From Dreissena polymorpha (lineage: Eukaryota; Mollusca; Bivalvia; Myida; Dreissenidae): a stretch of DNA of 64,000 nt. Of the stretch, positions 37,501 to 50,109 are shown one piece after another. The stretch covers positions 1,522,292 to 1,586,291 of the forward strand of contig NC_068360.1 of NCBI RefSeq assembly GCF_020536995.1. Reading direction: 5' to 3'. Position numbers and translations under genes: made by a program. The notes below the pieces were generated by a model. It ran no database searches. It was not told the DNA's origin and was given only the letters and a program-made list of their open reading frames with translations. The stretch's first letter is position 1; each line of letters starts with the position of its first letter.

Positions 37501-38820
37501 TATCATGAAAATGTACTGAATTACAGTACCTTAACTAATGTACTGCCAGGTTAAACCAATCTAGTTGGACAGGGACAAAAAATTTAAACTCTTTTGTCGT
37601 CCAGCTGGGTCATAGGGTTGTTTTAAATACTTACAAAAAATAACAAAAAAAAATTTTCCACACTATTTTAACATGTGAGTGTTTGATATTTTTGCTAAAT
37701 GGAAAATTTAATGAAAAAAATAGTTGAAATGCATGATATATATTAGTTTTACAACATACGATGACCACGGACTTGTACTTTTGACCAGACAATTAGAATA
37801 CTTGAGATGGTTGGCATGGCAAGTCTTGGAAACTGACATTGGAAAGTTATAGTGCATCTGTCTTGACAAAAAAGTATTAGCAATGTTGGATAAATGCTTA
37901 CCTCAAACTTGCTCCAAGAAACTTGACTTCGAAGATGATTGTGTTTTATGTCTAAAGCACTATAGCTATGAAACAAAAATATTAATTGTAAGTTTCATAG
38001 AAAAACTGCTGACGACTACTCGAACCATGGGGAGAAGTTTAAAAACAAAGTTATACTTCAGAACTTAGATATCCAAATTTCTTTTATTCCTCTCCAATGC
38101 CCGGGGCTTAGAGTTCATAATTATTGTCTAAAATAAAGGCCATCTATAGCCTAACTGCACTGCATACTTTATGTATCGCTATCCTAAGTATTGGACATTA
38201 GTTGCATTTGTTTTCCTTCAATTGACAACTGTCCATGAGCCCGGCCGTTTTGCTCGAAAGAAGTCCGAAAACAAAATGGCGCTCACGTTATACCAGAGGC
38301 TGGTTTATGCAATAAAAAGCCTGTTGGGTTCAGGTTGCATTCATCCATTCAGGTCACATAACCCCAAACCGGAACTCCTGTTTGCAGAGTTACATGCAGT
38401 CAATTTGATATTTAGCACACATTGGTCAGTGCATGCGGCATAGGATTTGTAAAATACATTGCAAATGGTATGTTTTGGTATCAAATTGAATGTATTGTAA
38501 GCAATAAGAAAAAAGCCATTTTTGTGCTCTACTTTTTCTGTTGATGGTTCCCGGCCTTGAAAGTAGATCATACTTTTGAGCCCAAAATGGCCTATTCGAT
38601 AGCTGTCAAAACCGATGTGCCTATTCTAAGGTTAATATTTTGAGTTTCATCACATAGAATTTAATGACATGAATTATTTTCAAAAGATTATGCATTTATC
38701 TTTCCAATGATAAAAGATGATATAGTGACTATACGCTTGATCATGGTAAAAATTTATATTGAACTTCAATTATTTCATATGTAATATAAAAGGTAATTAA
38801 TTGCGCATGCGTTACCTTCA
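34553..38820. other. Gene-free AT-rich region
   Basis: Short repeated words (TTTCTCCGAA, AATCGTAA) at about 34730-34810 and 35100-35150 look like remnants of the repeat family that forms the hairpin at 31102. An open frame at 38171-38443 lacks any recognisable domain. The rest is AT-rich and I see nothing in it. Confidence 0.4.
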
Positions 38821-39574
38821 CACTCTGGCTCAGCAGACGATTTATTGCTTAAACCTATCTTACGGAGATAGTCGATGTATCACGATTGATACATTCAATA
38901 TGGGATCCCACGGTGACGCGAGATTGTGAGACATTTTTGGTTTTTCCATAGACATATTTATGTGTCAACGAATTCACCCATTATTTTTTGCAGTGGAGAT
39001 AACTTATCCTCTTATAATGATTGTTGATAATCTGTAATCTTTATTTTTGGGAACCCGTACTTTGATCCCGGATCACTCCTTTATCGAGATTATATTAATA
39101 TTCGTGATGAAATGATTACGAATGTAAGACAAAGAGGTAAGGCACTTGTTTATTTTATCGCAGTTCTAAAATTTTATTCAAAAGTTATTTGAGAACCGTG
39201 CTGTTTTCAATTAGGTTTTATTCAGTATCGAAACTAGTTTTAACTAGTCTCGAAACCGTTGACCTAATACTTTCAAATATTTAAACTAACTAGCACTTAT
39301 TTAAATATTTATTTAAACAATATTTTCACAATATCCCATATTCTACAGACTAACATATAATTTATCTACTTTATATGCACCTTATATATAAAAGTGTACG
39401 GGTGATCGAAACGTTTGAGTGTTTATTTCGAAGTTTATGAGGTCCATCCGCGCCGGAGGCTGAATCATGCGTGTCCCAGCACTCATACCTAATTAACGTG
39501 TTAGAATCACGAATGTTGGTGCGAATTTTGAATTATAGATGCCATTTCCATCTATTTAGTTGTAAGTAAAACAT
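38821..39574. other. Repeat remnant and unassigned DNA
   Basis: At 38853-38897 lies a partial copy of the hairpin arm at 31102 (GGAGATAGTCGATGTATCAC). The remainder is unassigned. Confidence 0.45.
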
Positions 39575-39766
39575 TTTTCAATTTTGGTTTGGTCTTTGGT
39601 TGTGGGGACAGTCTGAGTACCCGGGGAAAACTCTACAAGACCACCTTAAATATCCGGTATTGTGACCACCAACCAAACTCACATTCTCCCGGGCACGGTC
39701 ATTTAACCCGGCTTGCTGAGGTGAGAAGCGCGTGTACGAACCAATGCACTTACCGAACATTCCGTG
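39575..39766 (-). mobile_element. tRNA-derived SINE-like unit, reverse orientation
   Basis: Read on the minus strand, a tRNA-like head (CTCACCTCAGC, then GGGTTAAATGACC as a worn B box) leads into a body with CCCGGGAGAATGTGAG, TTGGTTGGTGGTCACAATAC and TTTTCCCCGGGTACTCAG. This matches my memory of a widespread mollusc SINE-like repeat. It is several mutations away from the consensus I recall. Open frames on both strands here are by-products. Confidence 0.55.
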
Positions 39767-41669
39767 TGGTCGAAATGGTTTTTTAAAGTTGCTGTATAGG
39801 TCCCTGTTGTTATTGAGAATAGAAAACTGACTTCCTCTATTTTACATTTGACTGTCATTCTCGTAAGATACAAATGACACGAGTTATGATTTTCGATTCA
39901 AATAAAGTATAAAATATTTTGCCAATATGTGATGTTTATGCGAAACAAGTGCGTGTAACTATACTTTTTTGTAATGGTGTAGGGATACTTTGGGTACGAC
40001 TTACAATCCATTGACGTTGACACTTTTTGTTTATGGATTCGTTCTACGACTTACAATGAGAACATAACGTTATATAATATCAATATCTATTTTTTCCGAT
40101 TTATAATATGGACATACGTATACTATAGCTTCATCCACTTCGTGTGTTATGGATGTATTCACGCATCATGCCATTTTGTTTTCGATAATAGTAAGCAGTA
40201 TGTAAACCTTCAAATTTATATTCTTTTGACTATATATATTGCTGGTGCTTTTACCGGAATCTCTATAATGGGTTACAAGGATGTCTAGACGTGCCTTTTC
40301 GTGAGGGGTTGGGGAAGGTGAACAAATCGGCCGAGGGCGGAGCGTAATAGTTTACTGGAATCCTAGCAATCAAAGGACAGTCATTCTTATTTCTTTCAGT
40401 CATTTGGTCGTTCTTTCTTTCTTTCAAAGAAGAATGTTTCTTGATGTTCATAATAAATGTTGTTTGATATAACGCGGTCTTATTTAAAAAACATGTTGGT
40501 TACGTAATCTTTTAACAACGCGGAAGGAAAAATCAATGCGCTGTGAAAATGAATAAACAGTTAATGTATAAGAAATAGTCTAATGCACAAATGCCGTGCG
40601 TGCATTAAAGTTAAATGTACTCGCGAAAATATCGTACAGTAAATAAGCCCGTCGTATCGGTCGCCGAAAGGCGATGGGTGCAGAAGATTAAAAGCCATTA
40701 CTTTTAAATATTTTATTTTACGGGAGCGCCGACCATTAATTTCACCAATATATTTACGAATAAAAGCCACGTGGTACATGTAATCTTATTTTACCCTCCG
40801 ACCTGGCATTTGTTCAAAGGTTAAAATTTGTGCACATAAATGAAACGCAATTGCAGAAATTATAAGTGCCTACAATAAGCACATGTATAACCAATTAGTC
40901 TCTAATAATAGCCAATGTTCTTAAAATATACTTACATATAGATCATGAATTGCGCACAAGTAACCGCATGTGCATATTACCAATAAGTCGATATCACACG
41001 ATGTAGGACAATGAGAAATATATCCATTTTCAGTGAATATTGCAATAAGCAATTACAATAACGAATTATATTGTTTTAAAATTATGAACTAATGAAAGAT
41101 CTTGTCAAACAACATTTGGCGTCTCTTTTTAGTTCAAAATCACGAGTTTGCGTTTTAAAATAAATTACACGAATATATTGTATCTCAGAAAAAGTATTTC
41201 TGGTTCCCATAACTTAAAATATTACTGTTTAAGTGTTACAACATTGTGCAAACTTTAATTATGTGGAAAACCCCGTGGCAAAGTCTATCAGCATTTGAAA
41301 ATTGTGCCGTTTCGTTACAAAAGCGTCGCGTCAACGGTCCTAATCGAAACCATTTGTAAAATAACAACCTCTCTGTATTTAAAGGTCATAAGAAGATTTA
41401 TCTTTTCAATAAAAGAGTAAACGCTATTTCTGTTTATAAAATAAGAAAGGCTTCTATGGAGTTTAAATTAACGGGTATATGTATTGAGAACACATTTTAC
41501 TCTTTATACATACTTTGAAATTAAAATTTCAAGATCAATATTAAAATAATGTGAAACGGGTCAGAATTTAGTTGTTGAACAAAAAACTCATTATTGAAAA
41601 CGAAAATTGTGTTTACATTTCTGAGCACGCGGTCAAGGTAAGTTTGAAAATATCCGAATGAAACAAAAG
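39767..41669. other. Gene-free AT-rich region
   Basis: No gene, RNA or repeat is recognisable. Confidence 0.4.
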
Positions 41670-42061
41670 ATCACCGGGTACGCTTAAGTATACTTCAAAG
41701 TACCCGTGTTACGGGAAATATACTAAAAAGTACCCCGGAGTATGTCCGGGTGCCCACAAGCGTATTTAACGTACCGGGGTTTATGGTTATATACTTCAGA
41801 GAAACCCGGGGTACTTTTAAGTGGTACCTGAGTCGACAATGACCAATTGAGCCTCCCACGATTGTTCATTATCGATTGAGGTACCAATGTACTTTTAAGT
41901 ATACTACAAAGTACTCAGGGTACGGAAACTATACTAACATGTTCCCCGGAGTATGGTCGGATGCCTTCAAGTATTTTTCCGTACCAGAGGTACATAGTTA
42001 TTTATTTAAAAGTACCCAGAGTACATTTTTAGTAGGAACTGAACCGATAACGACAAACTGA
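41670..42061. repeat. Diverged tandem duplication of about 211 bp with GTAC-rich words
   Basis: Two consecutive related copies (starting near 41673 and 41884) share TTAAGTATACT, CAAAGTAC, a CCCCGGAGTATG block and an ending like GACAA...TTGAGC or CTGAGC. Many substitutions separate them, so the duplication is old. Repeated GTAC palindromes give strong local self-complementarity. Confidence 0.65.
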
Positions 42062-42929
42062 GCTAAATTTACGATATGATAATTGTCACATGGATATCTG
42101 TGTAGGGATAGTGTCTTAAGTGGTTTAACCTAGACAATTGACATCTAATTCTCAGTTTAGCGTGTCGCAATTAAGATAGCAGTGCAACCCAAGTTGTGTT
42201 AACTTCAAATGGTCATTTTTTAATTGCTGAATCCATAAATTAAATCCACGATTATCTAATCAGATTTAAGTCTCTCAGATATTATGCAATTTGTTTTACA
42301 CCGAGTCCGATGCACGCGCACGCATCTCGCCAACTTGCTTCATGAAAAGCATTAAGTACAGGTTTGGGAAAACAGGTCAATTGAAGATTCGTTTTCCGAT
42401 AATTACCACACCATCCATAACACACCGGCCGGCTGCATCGCGAGGATACGGGCGCAATTCTGCCGTTTATTCACTTCAATCTTCCAAGAATCCCTTCTCT
42501 ACTTGGCGAATTAGCTTTATAACTGATGGGAAAGCCTTGCGGACCATTGCCAATCTAACGACAGGAACAACAACATTTAAGGCAGTGGACGCAATACTCT
42601 GGCTTTGCCATTAACTGTATATTCTTTAATCTGTCATAGACTCACAAGCGTGTTATGACGTGTCAAAAACGTGCTTTTCAGTTATTCGAGTTCTATATAT
42701 TAATCCTAGTGGTTACCTGTTACATGTACCTGCCTAATCCACCGTGTTAAGGACAATATTGCTTTGGTTTCAGCCTAAATTAAATGCAATTGCGTACACA
42801 CAGATCAAGTCAGTCACGTGCCTGAAAAAAAAAACACATCTTAAATAGATTTAGCCCGCATATATGTTACGTCAACGCATTTTAATGGAAATTTGCAATT
42901 AATGATTCGAAGCCATGGTTGTTAGCATC
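42062..42929. other. Unassigned stretch before the gypsy fossil
   Basis: An open frame at 42291-42614 is arginine-rich and protein-like but matches nothing certain. It may belong to the adjoining retroelement fossil, on the other strand. No other feature is seen. Confidence 0.35.
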
Positions 42930-43750
42930 ATCAATCGTCAAAATTCCCTTCGTTGTCACCTGGTAGATGCAGACGATTAGTCTGGTGAACTTGGAAACTT
43001 ATAGCGACACCCGGGGCACGTTTTCTTCTCCCATGAGCATACATGAGTGTAAAACCTGCATCAAAGTATGTTCTTTCGAATATTAAGCAGCCGTCTGTTT
43101 TCAATCTCAGAAATTGACCTATGATTGAGGACTTCAGCAGTGTATTGTGATCTGTGGCAACAAGAAGGTATGTGCAGCCCAGTACGTATGAACATGTCTG
43201 ATAAAGAGCAAACACAATAGCTAAGACCTCATCGTCAATGGGTGGGTACTCGATTTCAACTGGAGGTGTGAATCAGCTATCACAAAGTCCCATATTCCAG
43301 TTTTTTGTTTCAGCCTGGTAATGGCAAAGGCAAATGCACCCTGGTCAAGTATCCTTTATCAGGCTATTGCTCCAGTGATGTTATTGGTCACTGGTAAATA
43401 CCGTATGCCATCACAAAACTTGGCATTTGATTTTCTCTCATTTGGAATAAACGTTAGACTCACCAAGTTGTGGTCATTTTTAGACCGAATCGCTCGAGCA
43501 TACCGATGCGAACATCCCTGCCATATCCAAAAGACGATTACAAGATCTGGTTTGTTGAAAGCCACAGGTGTGGTATGTGGTAGCAATATGGAGTTCAACG
43601 GAGTTGCAAGCTGTATCACTATAATAGTCAAGGAGCATTGTCGTTAAATCCTCTACATGTTCATTTTGTCCGTCTTCTTCATTCTCGTTTTGTCCGCTCA
43701 ATCCTCTGAGTAGGCAGATTGGTATTTGAGGAGGTTCGTTTTGGCGCATT
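42930..43750 (-). mobile_element. Ty3/gypsy retrotransposon fossil (RNase H region)
   Basis: On the minus strand a block reading YVLGCTYLLVATDHNTLL matches the RNase H segment that follows reverse transcriptase in Ty3/gypsy pol proteins, with adjoining parts of the same region recognisable upstream on that strand. No LTRs, gag or integrase could be identified. It is an old, broken partial copy with several interruptions. It ends about 330 bp upstream of the second BIR/UBA gene. Confidence 0.62.
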
Positions 43751-44073
43751 TTATAGAAACAGGTTTCTGTAACAGGATCTTTTACATACCTTTATTGTCT
43801 GGCGGATAATTCCCCATTTCCTAACATAAATAACTATAGAGTGCATTGATTATAGTTGAAACATCGTGTGTGGTTGACGAAGGAATGCAATATCATTTTG
43901 CTTTTTCTTTGAAAATAAGCAATAGTTTTGACTATTCTAGGTTAAACGCAACATCATCGCAAATTAAATTGTCGTTTTACTATTGTGTATACTAAAGTGT
44001 TCCAACTGTATCATAAATAATTGTGTATAATTTAAAATATTATTGACAGGTTACAAGGGAGACCGTTTTAGTC

Positions 44074-47000
44074 ATGGTTTGGCGGAATAAACACCACACA
44101 CATCACTTTGGACAACAGGACTATTGGTTTGGTGCGTTGCCGATGATCAGGGTATTGCTATGGATCGCAATCCCACCAGTGCACATATACAGAAGATACC
44201 AAGTCGTGCAATACTGGATGAGGGGGTTTTACCCAATTCTCGTGAACAGAGTGCACACAAATCAAACACGCGCCTCGAAAGGACTTGATGCTCGCAGTTA
44301 TAAACACTATGTTAACAATGGATATTGGCTACCAAGATGTACCAAAAACTTCGAACGCAACGTTAAGTGTCGAAAGAAACCAGAACATATCTATCTTCCG
44401 CCGCCATTACAAACGTTGAATGTAAAGGGCCCTAACGTTCTTTGTCATAGTACTAATTCAAATGAATTGTTTAAGGACAGTGCATGTGTAAACAGATCCA
44501 TATCGAACTTGCATAACGAAAATCACAACCAGCATGTGTCTACTTCGATAGTGAAGTTTGTGCATAAAGAAACGGAAAGTGTCTTTAAACCAAATAACTC
44601 ACACGTTGATCATAGATCACGAGGACCAAACCTCAGACGATAAGACGCATAAATATGTTCAAAGACGTCGTGAATGCTCATCTTTGTCAAATGACAGATA
44701 CTTAGAAGACGAAGAATGTGTCGAACCGAATCCTACTGCATACACTGCAAATGATCTCAATTATGTTCATTCATCAACGGAAACAGTTGAACTACTCAAA
44801 CAGGATAAAGAAAGCTCAGAAACCAAATGTACTGATAAAAGAACTCATCCCGGACTATACTATGATTCAACTTTGTCCATGCAGCAAAAAGAAGGGACTG
44901 TTGTTATGAAATTGATGACTGAACTTATGGGTACGCCCTTGTCAAATACAGTCACGACGCAGCATCTGCAAAGTTTTGAAAACACAGACGACTTTGTAGG
45001 ATTACACACATCAAATTGTTATTCACGACCAACAATTGACGTAGGTGATAAACATAATTTACGTCAAAAGAAAAAGTCAATTACAAACACCACTTATCAC
45101 GAAGTTGTAATACCGACAATATCAACTGAATTAGTTTGTGGCTATCATACGCGTAAAAAGAAAAAGGCAACTACAGATATCACCTGTGAAGTAGTTCCAA
45201 TACCCGATCAAAAAGCGGACCGGAAGCAATTTGTATACCATGGTGCTACAGACCATGTCTTGCAACCGCGTGACTTATATTGGTGTGTTATGCCAGTAAC
45301 ACAGGAGGTCTTTGTTCAAGAACTAAGACGTATTGTTGAGAAAACCGTTCAAGGAGAGCCGGTTCCCGCACAAGAAAGCATGCGATTCGAACTGCTTAGA
45401 AGTTGCACGTACAGGACGTTTCCAAAAGATGGTAAACCCGACGTCAGAAAGTTAGCGGAGGCTGGCTTTTATTACGCATCAAACAATGATGAAGTGATTT
45501 GCTACTGCTGTTATAAACGTATAAGCAACTGGAACGCTGACGACGATCCCTTGGCTGTTCATCGGAGAATTTCGCCAACATGTCGCTTTTTTACAGATGC
45601 AGCGACCGTCAATGTGACAAAAGAAGTAACAGCACACGTCGAGTCAGAAATAATGGCAAAAATCCAAGGCGGGCGTCGAAGAAATACACCACGAAGTGCA
45701 CCACTTCCAACAAAAAAAGAATCACAAAGTCCGGGGAATGTTGCAGATTCAGGTGTCTCTCTTTGTCAACGACCGCCAGCACAAGCACATGGGCAGTTTG
45801 TATTAGCCCAAAGCGGCGACACGTCCTTACCCATTTATCAGCCAACGGACAGAACGCGGGAATTGGCTAAATATCAGTCAATGATGCCACAAACAACGCG
45901 GATGAAAATTTCTCAAACAGGCCACAATTTCAGACTGGCGCTCCTGTGCCTCAGGACAACTTTAGGATTCCTCTTATCGACACTAAAGCTGTGCAACCAT
46001 CTGAGGACGAACCTGAACAAGGTAAAGTATTTCGTATGAACCTCAATTTTATGTTTAGTCCGCAACATATTCTACCAAAAGACGAGCAAGTCCAACGAAA
46101 ACATGCATTCTCGCAAGTCAAAAGGATGAATTCAGACTTACCTGTAGTTTGATATTGCGAAAATTGTTAAACTAACATTATGGAATCAATTCACGTTTGA
46201 GAAAATATTCTGTATAACATTAGATTAATTTGCTAGTATGCAATATTAAAGTAGATTTCAAAAGTAGAATAATCCGTCTGGAAAAGTGTATTAAAACTTT
46301 CGATAATTTGATGTAGTTTATTACGACAATCATTATACCCTGAAAATGAAACTTCAGTAACGGGATATTAAACAAACACGCGGTAATAATAAAATAATTA
46401 CTTTCAGGAGTAGACATTTACCAGTTTTCCCGTGATTCACGCAATGGTGATGTACATACACTGGTGACCTCGGCTGCAACCACTGCGGAATCATCACGTG
46501 CTCCAGGTGATATGTTGTCCCGTGTTTGTTAAATATTCCATTCGAATATAATTAATATTTGGATGATTACCTACTTGTAACTACCAAACGAGCCCATAAA
46601 TAAATGTATCATTAGTAATGCTACTAATACTTTATATGTCCATTGATCTGTTTTCGTTTCGTGTTTCGCGTAAGGAAATTTATTTCAAATATTTAATTGT
46701 GTACGCGTGTAATAACAGGTAGATTTTCACTACATATATTTCATTGTTTTTATTATTGTGATATGAGAAACATCATATAACAATCAACAACAATGCACCA
46801 GAAGTATTTAAAATCGTACATAGATCTATTAAGCTGTTAACATCTTTTTATCCTTTATTTGTAGTGCTACAATCACAGACAGTGGAGTCATTGATGCTTT
46901 CTGATGCCTATAGCATTGTTCGAAGCATGGGTTATGATGTACACATTGTCAGACAAGCATTATCCAACTTGCTGGAAAAGGGTAAGGTGCTTTGAAGGTT

Positions 47001-47647
47001 TTAAGGATGATTTCTAATTAATGAATTAAGTTTTGATTCTTATCCAAACGACACAGCGGGGCATGACGAATGTTTTGTTTGATATTGTCAAAGCTAAATA
47101 GACGGTCGTCTTCTACATGCTTTTCCAACTAAAATTTTATGCTGCAGCTTATCGAAAAGCGGTCTTTATAATAAGTTTAAGTTTAAAGCGGCGAAGTTTA
47201 AGATTGACCTGTACATACCATATTATTTTGGAAATATACGTGCATCATGTTTGAAAATCATTAAACCAACTTTTGAAGTACGCATAAGGATGGCTATGGT
47301 TTGTGGATTTTTATACACCCAATCACATGATGCTGACATTGGTAAGTAAATTGTAAACTTTGAACTTGTTAACGGTATTCAGATTAAATATGAAAAAAAG
47401 CACTTAAGGACAAGAACGATGATATCACATAAAGGCTAGCTGTGGTTGTAGTACGAACTAAGACATTAACGGTCGTGAACAGTTTTTGGAAATTGTAGCT
47501 ATTTGAAAATTCTAAACCGAGTGTCTTTTTAAACCTGACATATATGGACATAATGAGTTCATGCTCGTTTTATGTATTGTAGGTGAAACACAGCCGGGTG
47601 CCCAGGTCATACTGAATGAAATCTTCCAAATCGAAGATCGAACTTGA
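44074..47647 (+). CDS. Second BIR-UBA gene, paralogue of 867-4363 (four exons; frame break in exon 1)
   Basis: Exons 44074-46021, 46408-46506, 46865-46981 and 47583-47647 (TGA), with three GT-AG phase-1 introns exactly as in the first gene. The N-terminus has a hydrophobic stretch (residues of about 17-38, around MIRVLLWIAI) that may anchor it. A BIR domain (nucleotides of about 45380-45600) keeps C-x2-C and H-x6-C and has DDPL for DDPW. The UBA is in exons 3-4; there is no RING. Oddity: the N-terminal part and the exon's end share one frame, while the BIR block is in the next. A 7-bp near-repeat (GATCATA/GATCACG, 44608-44621) explains the first shift, and a compensating change lies at about 45912-45935. 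Either the gene is recently damaged or the sequence has errors. AATAAA lies at 47931. Homology is certain; whether it works is open. Confidence 0.8.
46408..46506 (+). CDS. Exon 2 of second BIR-UBA gene (linker)
   Basis: A 99-bp phase-1/phase-1 exon after ACTTTCAG and before GTGATA. It encodes 33 residues (GVDIYQFSRDSRNG then Thr/Ala/Ser-rich). Equivalent in place and phase to 3668-3781 but strongly diverged in sequence. Confidence 0.7.
46865..46981 (+). CDS. Exon 3 of second BIR-UBA gene (UBA core)
   Basis: A 117-bp phase-1/phase-1 exon after TTATTTGTAG with donor GTAAGG. It encodes the UBA core (RSMGYDVHIVRQALSNLLEK), aligning with the first gene's exon 3. Confidence 0.86.
47583..47647 (+). 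CDS. Exon 4 of second BIR-UBA gene (UBA end, stop)
   Basis: Terminal exon after TGTATTGTAG, encoding GETQPGAQVILNEIFQIEDR, Thr and a TGA stop. It aligns with the first gene's last exon (DIMQEIFLIEDE). No RING-coding sequence follows. Confidence 0.84.
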
Positions 47648-50109
47648 AATACTAAATCGTCAAATCGTGTATATATTCTTTTTTTTTTATATCTTTTTGT
47701 TTGCCATTCATATTTGGGGTGTGTGAAGTGAGTTTTGTTTTTGAAATATATTTACCCTGTTTCGTATTTTATTTCGTAATGTAAATGTGTTTTACAATAA
47801 TTTTGCTTAATTATGTATTTTACAAATACAAACTAATATAATATTGCAAATAATATAGGTATAGGACATACAAAAAACATTGACAACTAAACCCCTGTTA
47901 AAAATTATCCAAGTTATGAACTCTTGAAATAATAAAGAAAAAAACAATACATTTGTCGAAAATGATAATTAGTAAATTACATTTAATGCACCTAGTTGCA
48001 AAATGTGTAACTAAAATCATACCCCATGCATCAAGGTTTAAGAGACTGTAGTGTTGTCACGATGTTCTGCAATCATAATCGGAATTGTGTCTAAAATATT
48101 GCTTAATATGTTTTATGGAATAGGAATAATCAAGAATACTACTCAGTTCAGCCTACATTTATTTGAACGATTAATCAATAAAACGGTGTCATATGTGCCG
48201 ATGTATACGTATTTTGAATGTGTCCATGTCTAATCATGTTCAACGCAATGGAACTTGCAATTTGGAATCTTATTAATCAATTGGTATTGCGATAAAGAAA
48301 TTAAAGAATAGTAAATAAAGCTGTTTTATATTGTGTTGCTTAGATTTATGTATGTTAATGGACATTTTTAATGAGATTTAATCAAACTACATAATTATAA
48401 TTAGTCATAGCTAATATCAGTTTTGATTGAGATAGCATTCTACTAAAATGACTTAGTTTCGAGTGATGTTCTTAAGCAGTGTCACAACGAAAACAAATAT
48501 ATTCTTTTTTTACTTTAAGCCATGAAAATTGACTTTATTTCATTTTTTTCAATCTCAATGAAGAATATAAGAATACATCTCACTGATAGTTGTTCCTCAT
48601 TCTATATTTTGCCTATTATAATAAAATACAATTTTTCATTATGTTTGTTGACATTTCTGTTTTCATACTTGAAGTCGTAATAATATTCCTTGTCATATTG
48701 ACTAATACCTAGACTTGTTACTTACTGAAGCATCTAAAACAAATAGCTAGAGATGCAACAGGTTTACTTACTGAGCCATCGGTTTCATTTCTCATGTAAA
48801 GGCTAACCTTAAGCTTTTATTTAATAAATTATATGCATTTTTAATGGAATAAATTATAAAAATGTCATTCTTCGACATACTGCCAATTATCGCTATTGCC
48901 TTCTTCGAGCAACATGTCAAGTGCAGAGATGAAGTTATGTTAATTTGTGGAATCGTTTTGTTTTACTCGCAGTAACAATTTAATATGTGATATGTGGGAC
49001 TATAAGTGGTAATTGATACCTTTATATAACTTGCAATACAAATCAGAACAGAAGAGAACAATACAATATGACACCGAAGTATGCATTATACAATAATATT
49101 TAGACCTTGGTCTGTTTATTTTATATTTATGTAACTAATCTTCGACACCAATTGCTCGCCAAACGTGAATGAAGCGATTCAACTTATTGTATTACAAAAC
49201 AACACTTCGCGTCGCCCTGAAATAGAAAGAAACAACAAGATTCTTACAGTACATTACAATCATTAGACAATTTAAATGGAAATAACACATTAACATAATT
49301 GAAACAAACATGTCTGTGAGAGATAAGATGCGGACTTTAGCGGCCCTATAAAATATACACATGATAATAAACGCAATTTTATTATTTATTTCAGATCCAT
49401 ATGCTTTTACACAGGATGATTACATACAGAGTCTAACATCAATTGGAAAATGCATTAAATTAAATGTGTTATTAATGACACATTTTGTCACGAACATGAT
49501 AGCCACTTATATAACCAACATGAACGATACTAAATTACTTTCGTTTTTAACGGGAGTTCATGTACGTTCAAAAAGACGTGTTTGAAACAATATTTAAACT
49601 TTCAAAGGTTTTTCAGTTAACTGGTTTATTTACCCGTTAAAGAAATAGATTGATCGGGTAATGTTTTTGTAACCTGTTGCATCACTACCAATAACTAAAG
49701 CCATGGGTGGTTCAGTCATAGTTTTTGAAAGAATATCTATTCTGTCGTCTTGAAAATATCTATAAAAAATAAAAGATTATTCGAAGCATTTTATAATAAT
49801 ATTTGGAATGGTGTTTCATCGTCATTAGGTGCTTTGTGACACATTCAGTATTCTAATGTGTATTCGGTATCGGTGTATTTGGTAAGTCCGTATCGATGTT
49901 TTCGGTTGATTGAAATCAATCATCACACTTATTTGTTTCTGTTAAGTGGGAAAAAAATAACAATATCTATACGCATTGATGAACGTTACTTAAAATATGG
50001 TCATTGAGAAGAAGTGTCGAAGGGATGTGTCAGCCACGCCAGTCTTCAAAAGTTTTATTCCTTTGTGTCCGCTCAATATCTACAATATCCTTTGATGGAT
50101 TTTATTTAA
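47648..50109. other. 3'UTR of second BIR-UBA gene and gene-free DNA
   Basis: AATAAA at 47931 is a good polyadenylation signal. Just before it, at about 47895-47922, lies the patch shared with the first gene's 3'UTR. Beyond it I see AT-rich DNA with no gene; frames at 48051 and 49361 have no recognisable domain. Confidence 0.5.

Noticed and set aside
38171-38571. Overlapping frames as a host gene
   Set aside because: No domain, no conserved motif and no exon structure could be supported.
44558-46039. Taking the ATG at 44558 as the true start of the second BIR-UBA gene
   Set aside because: The exon's end must be read in the other frame to join exon 2 and match the first gene, so this frame alone does not give a complete protein; two indels explain the data better.
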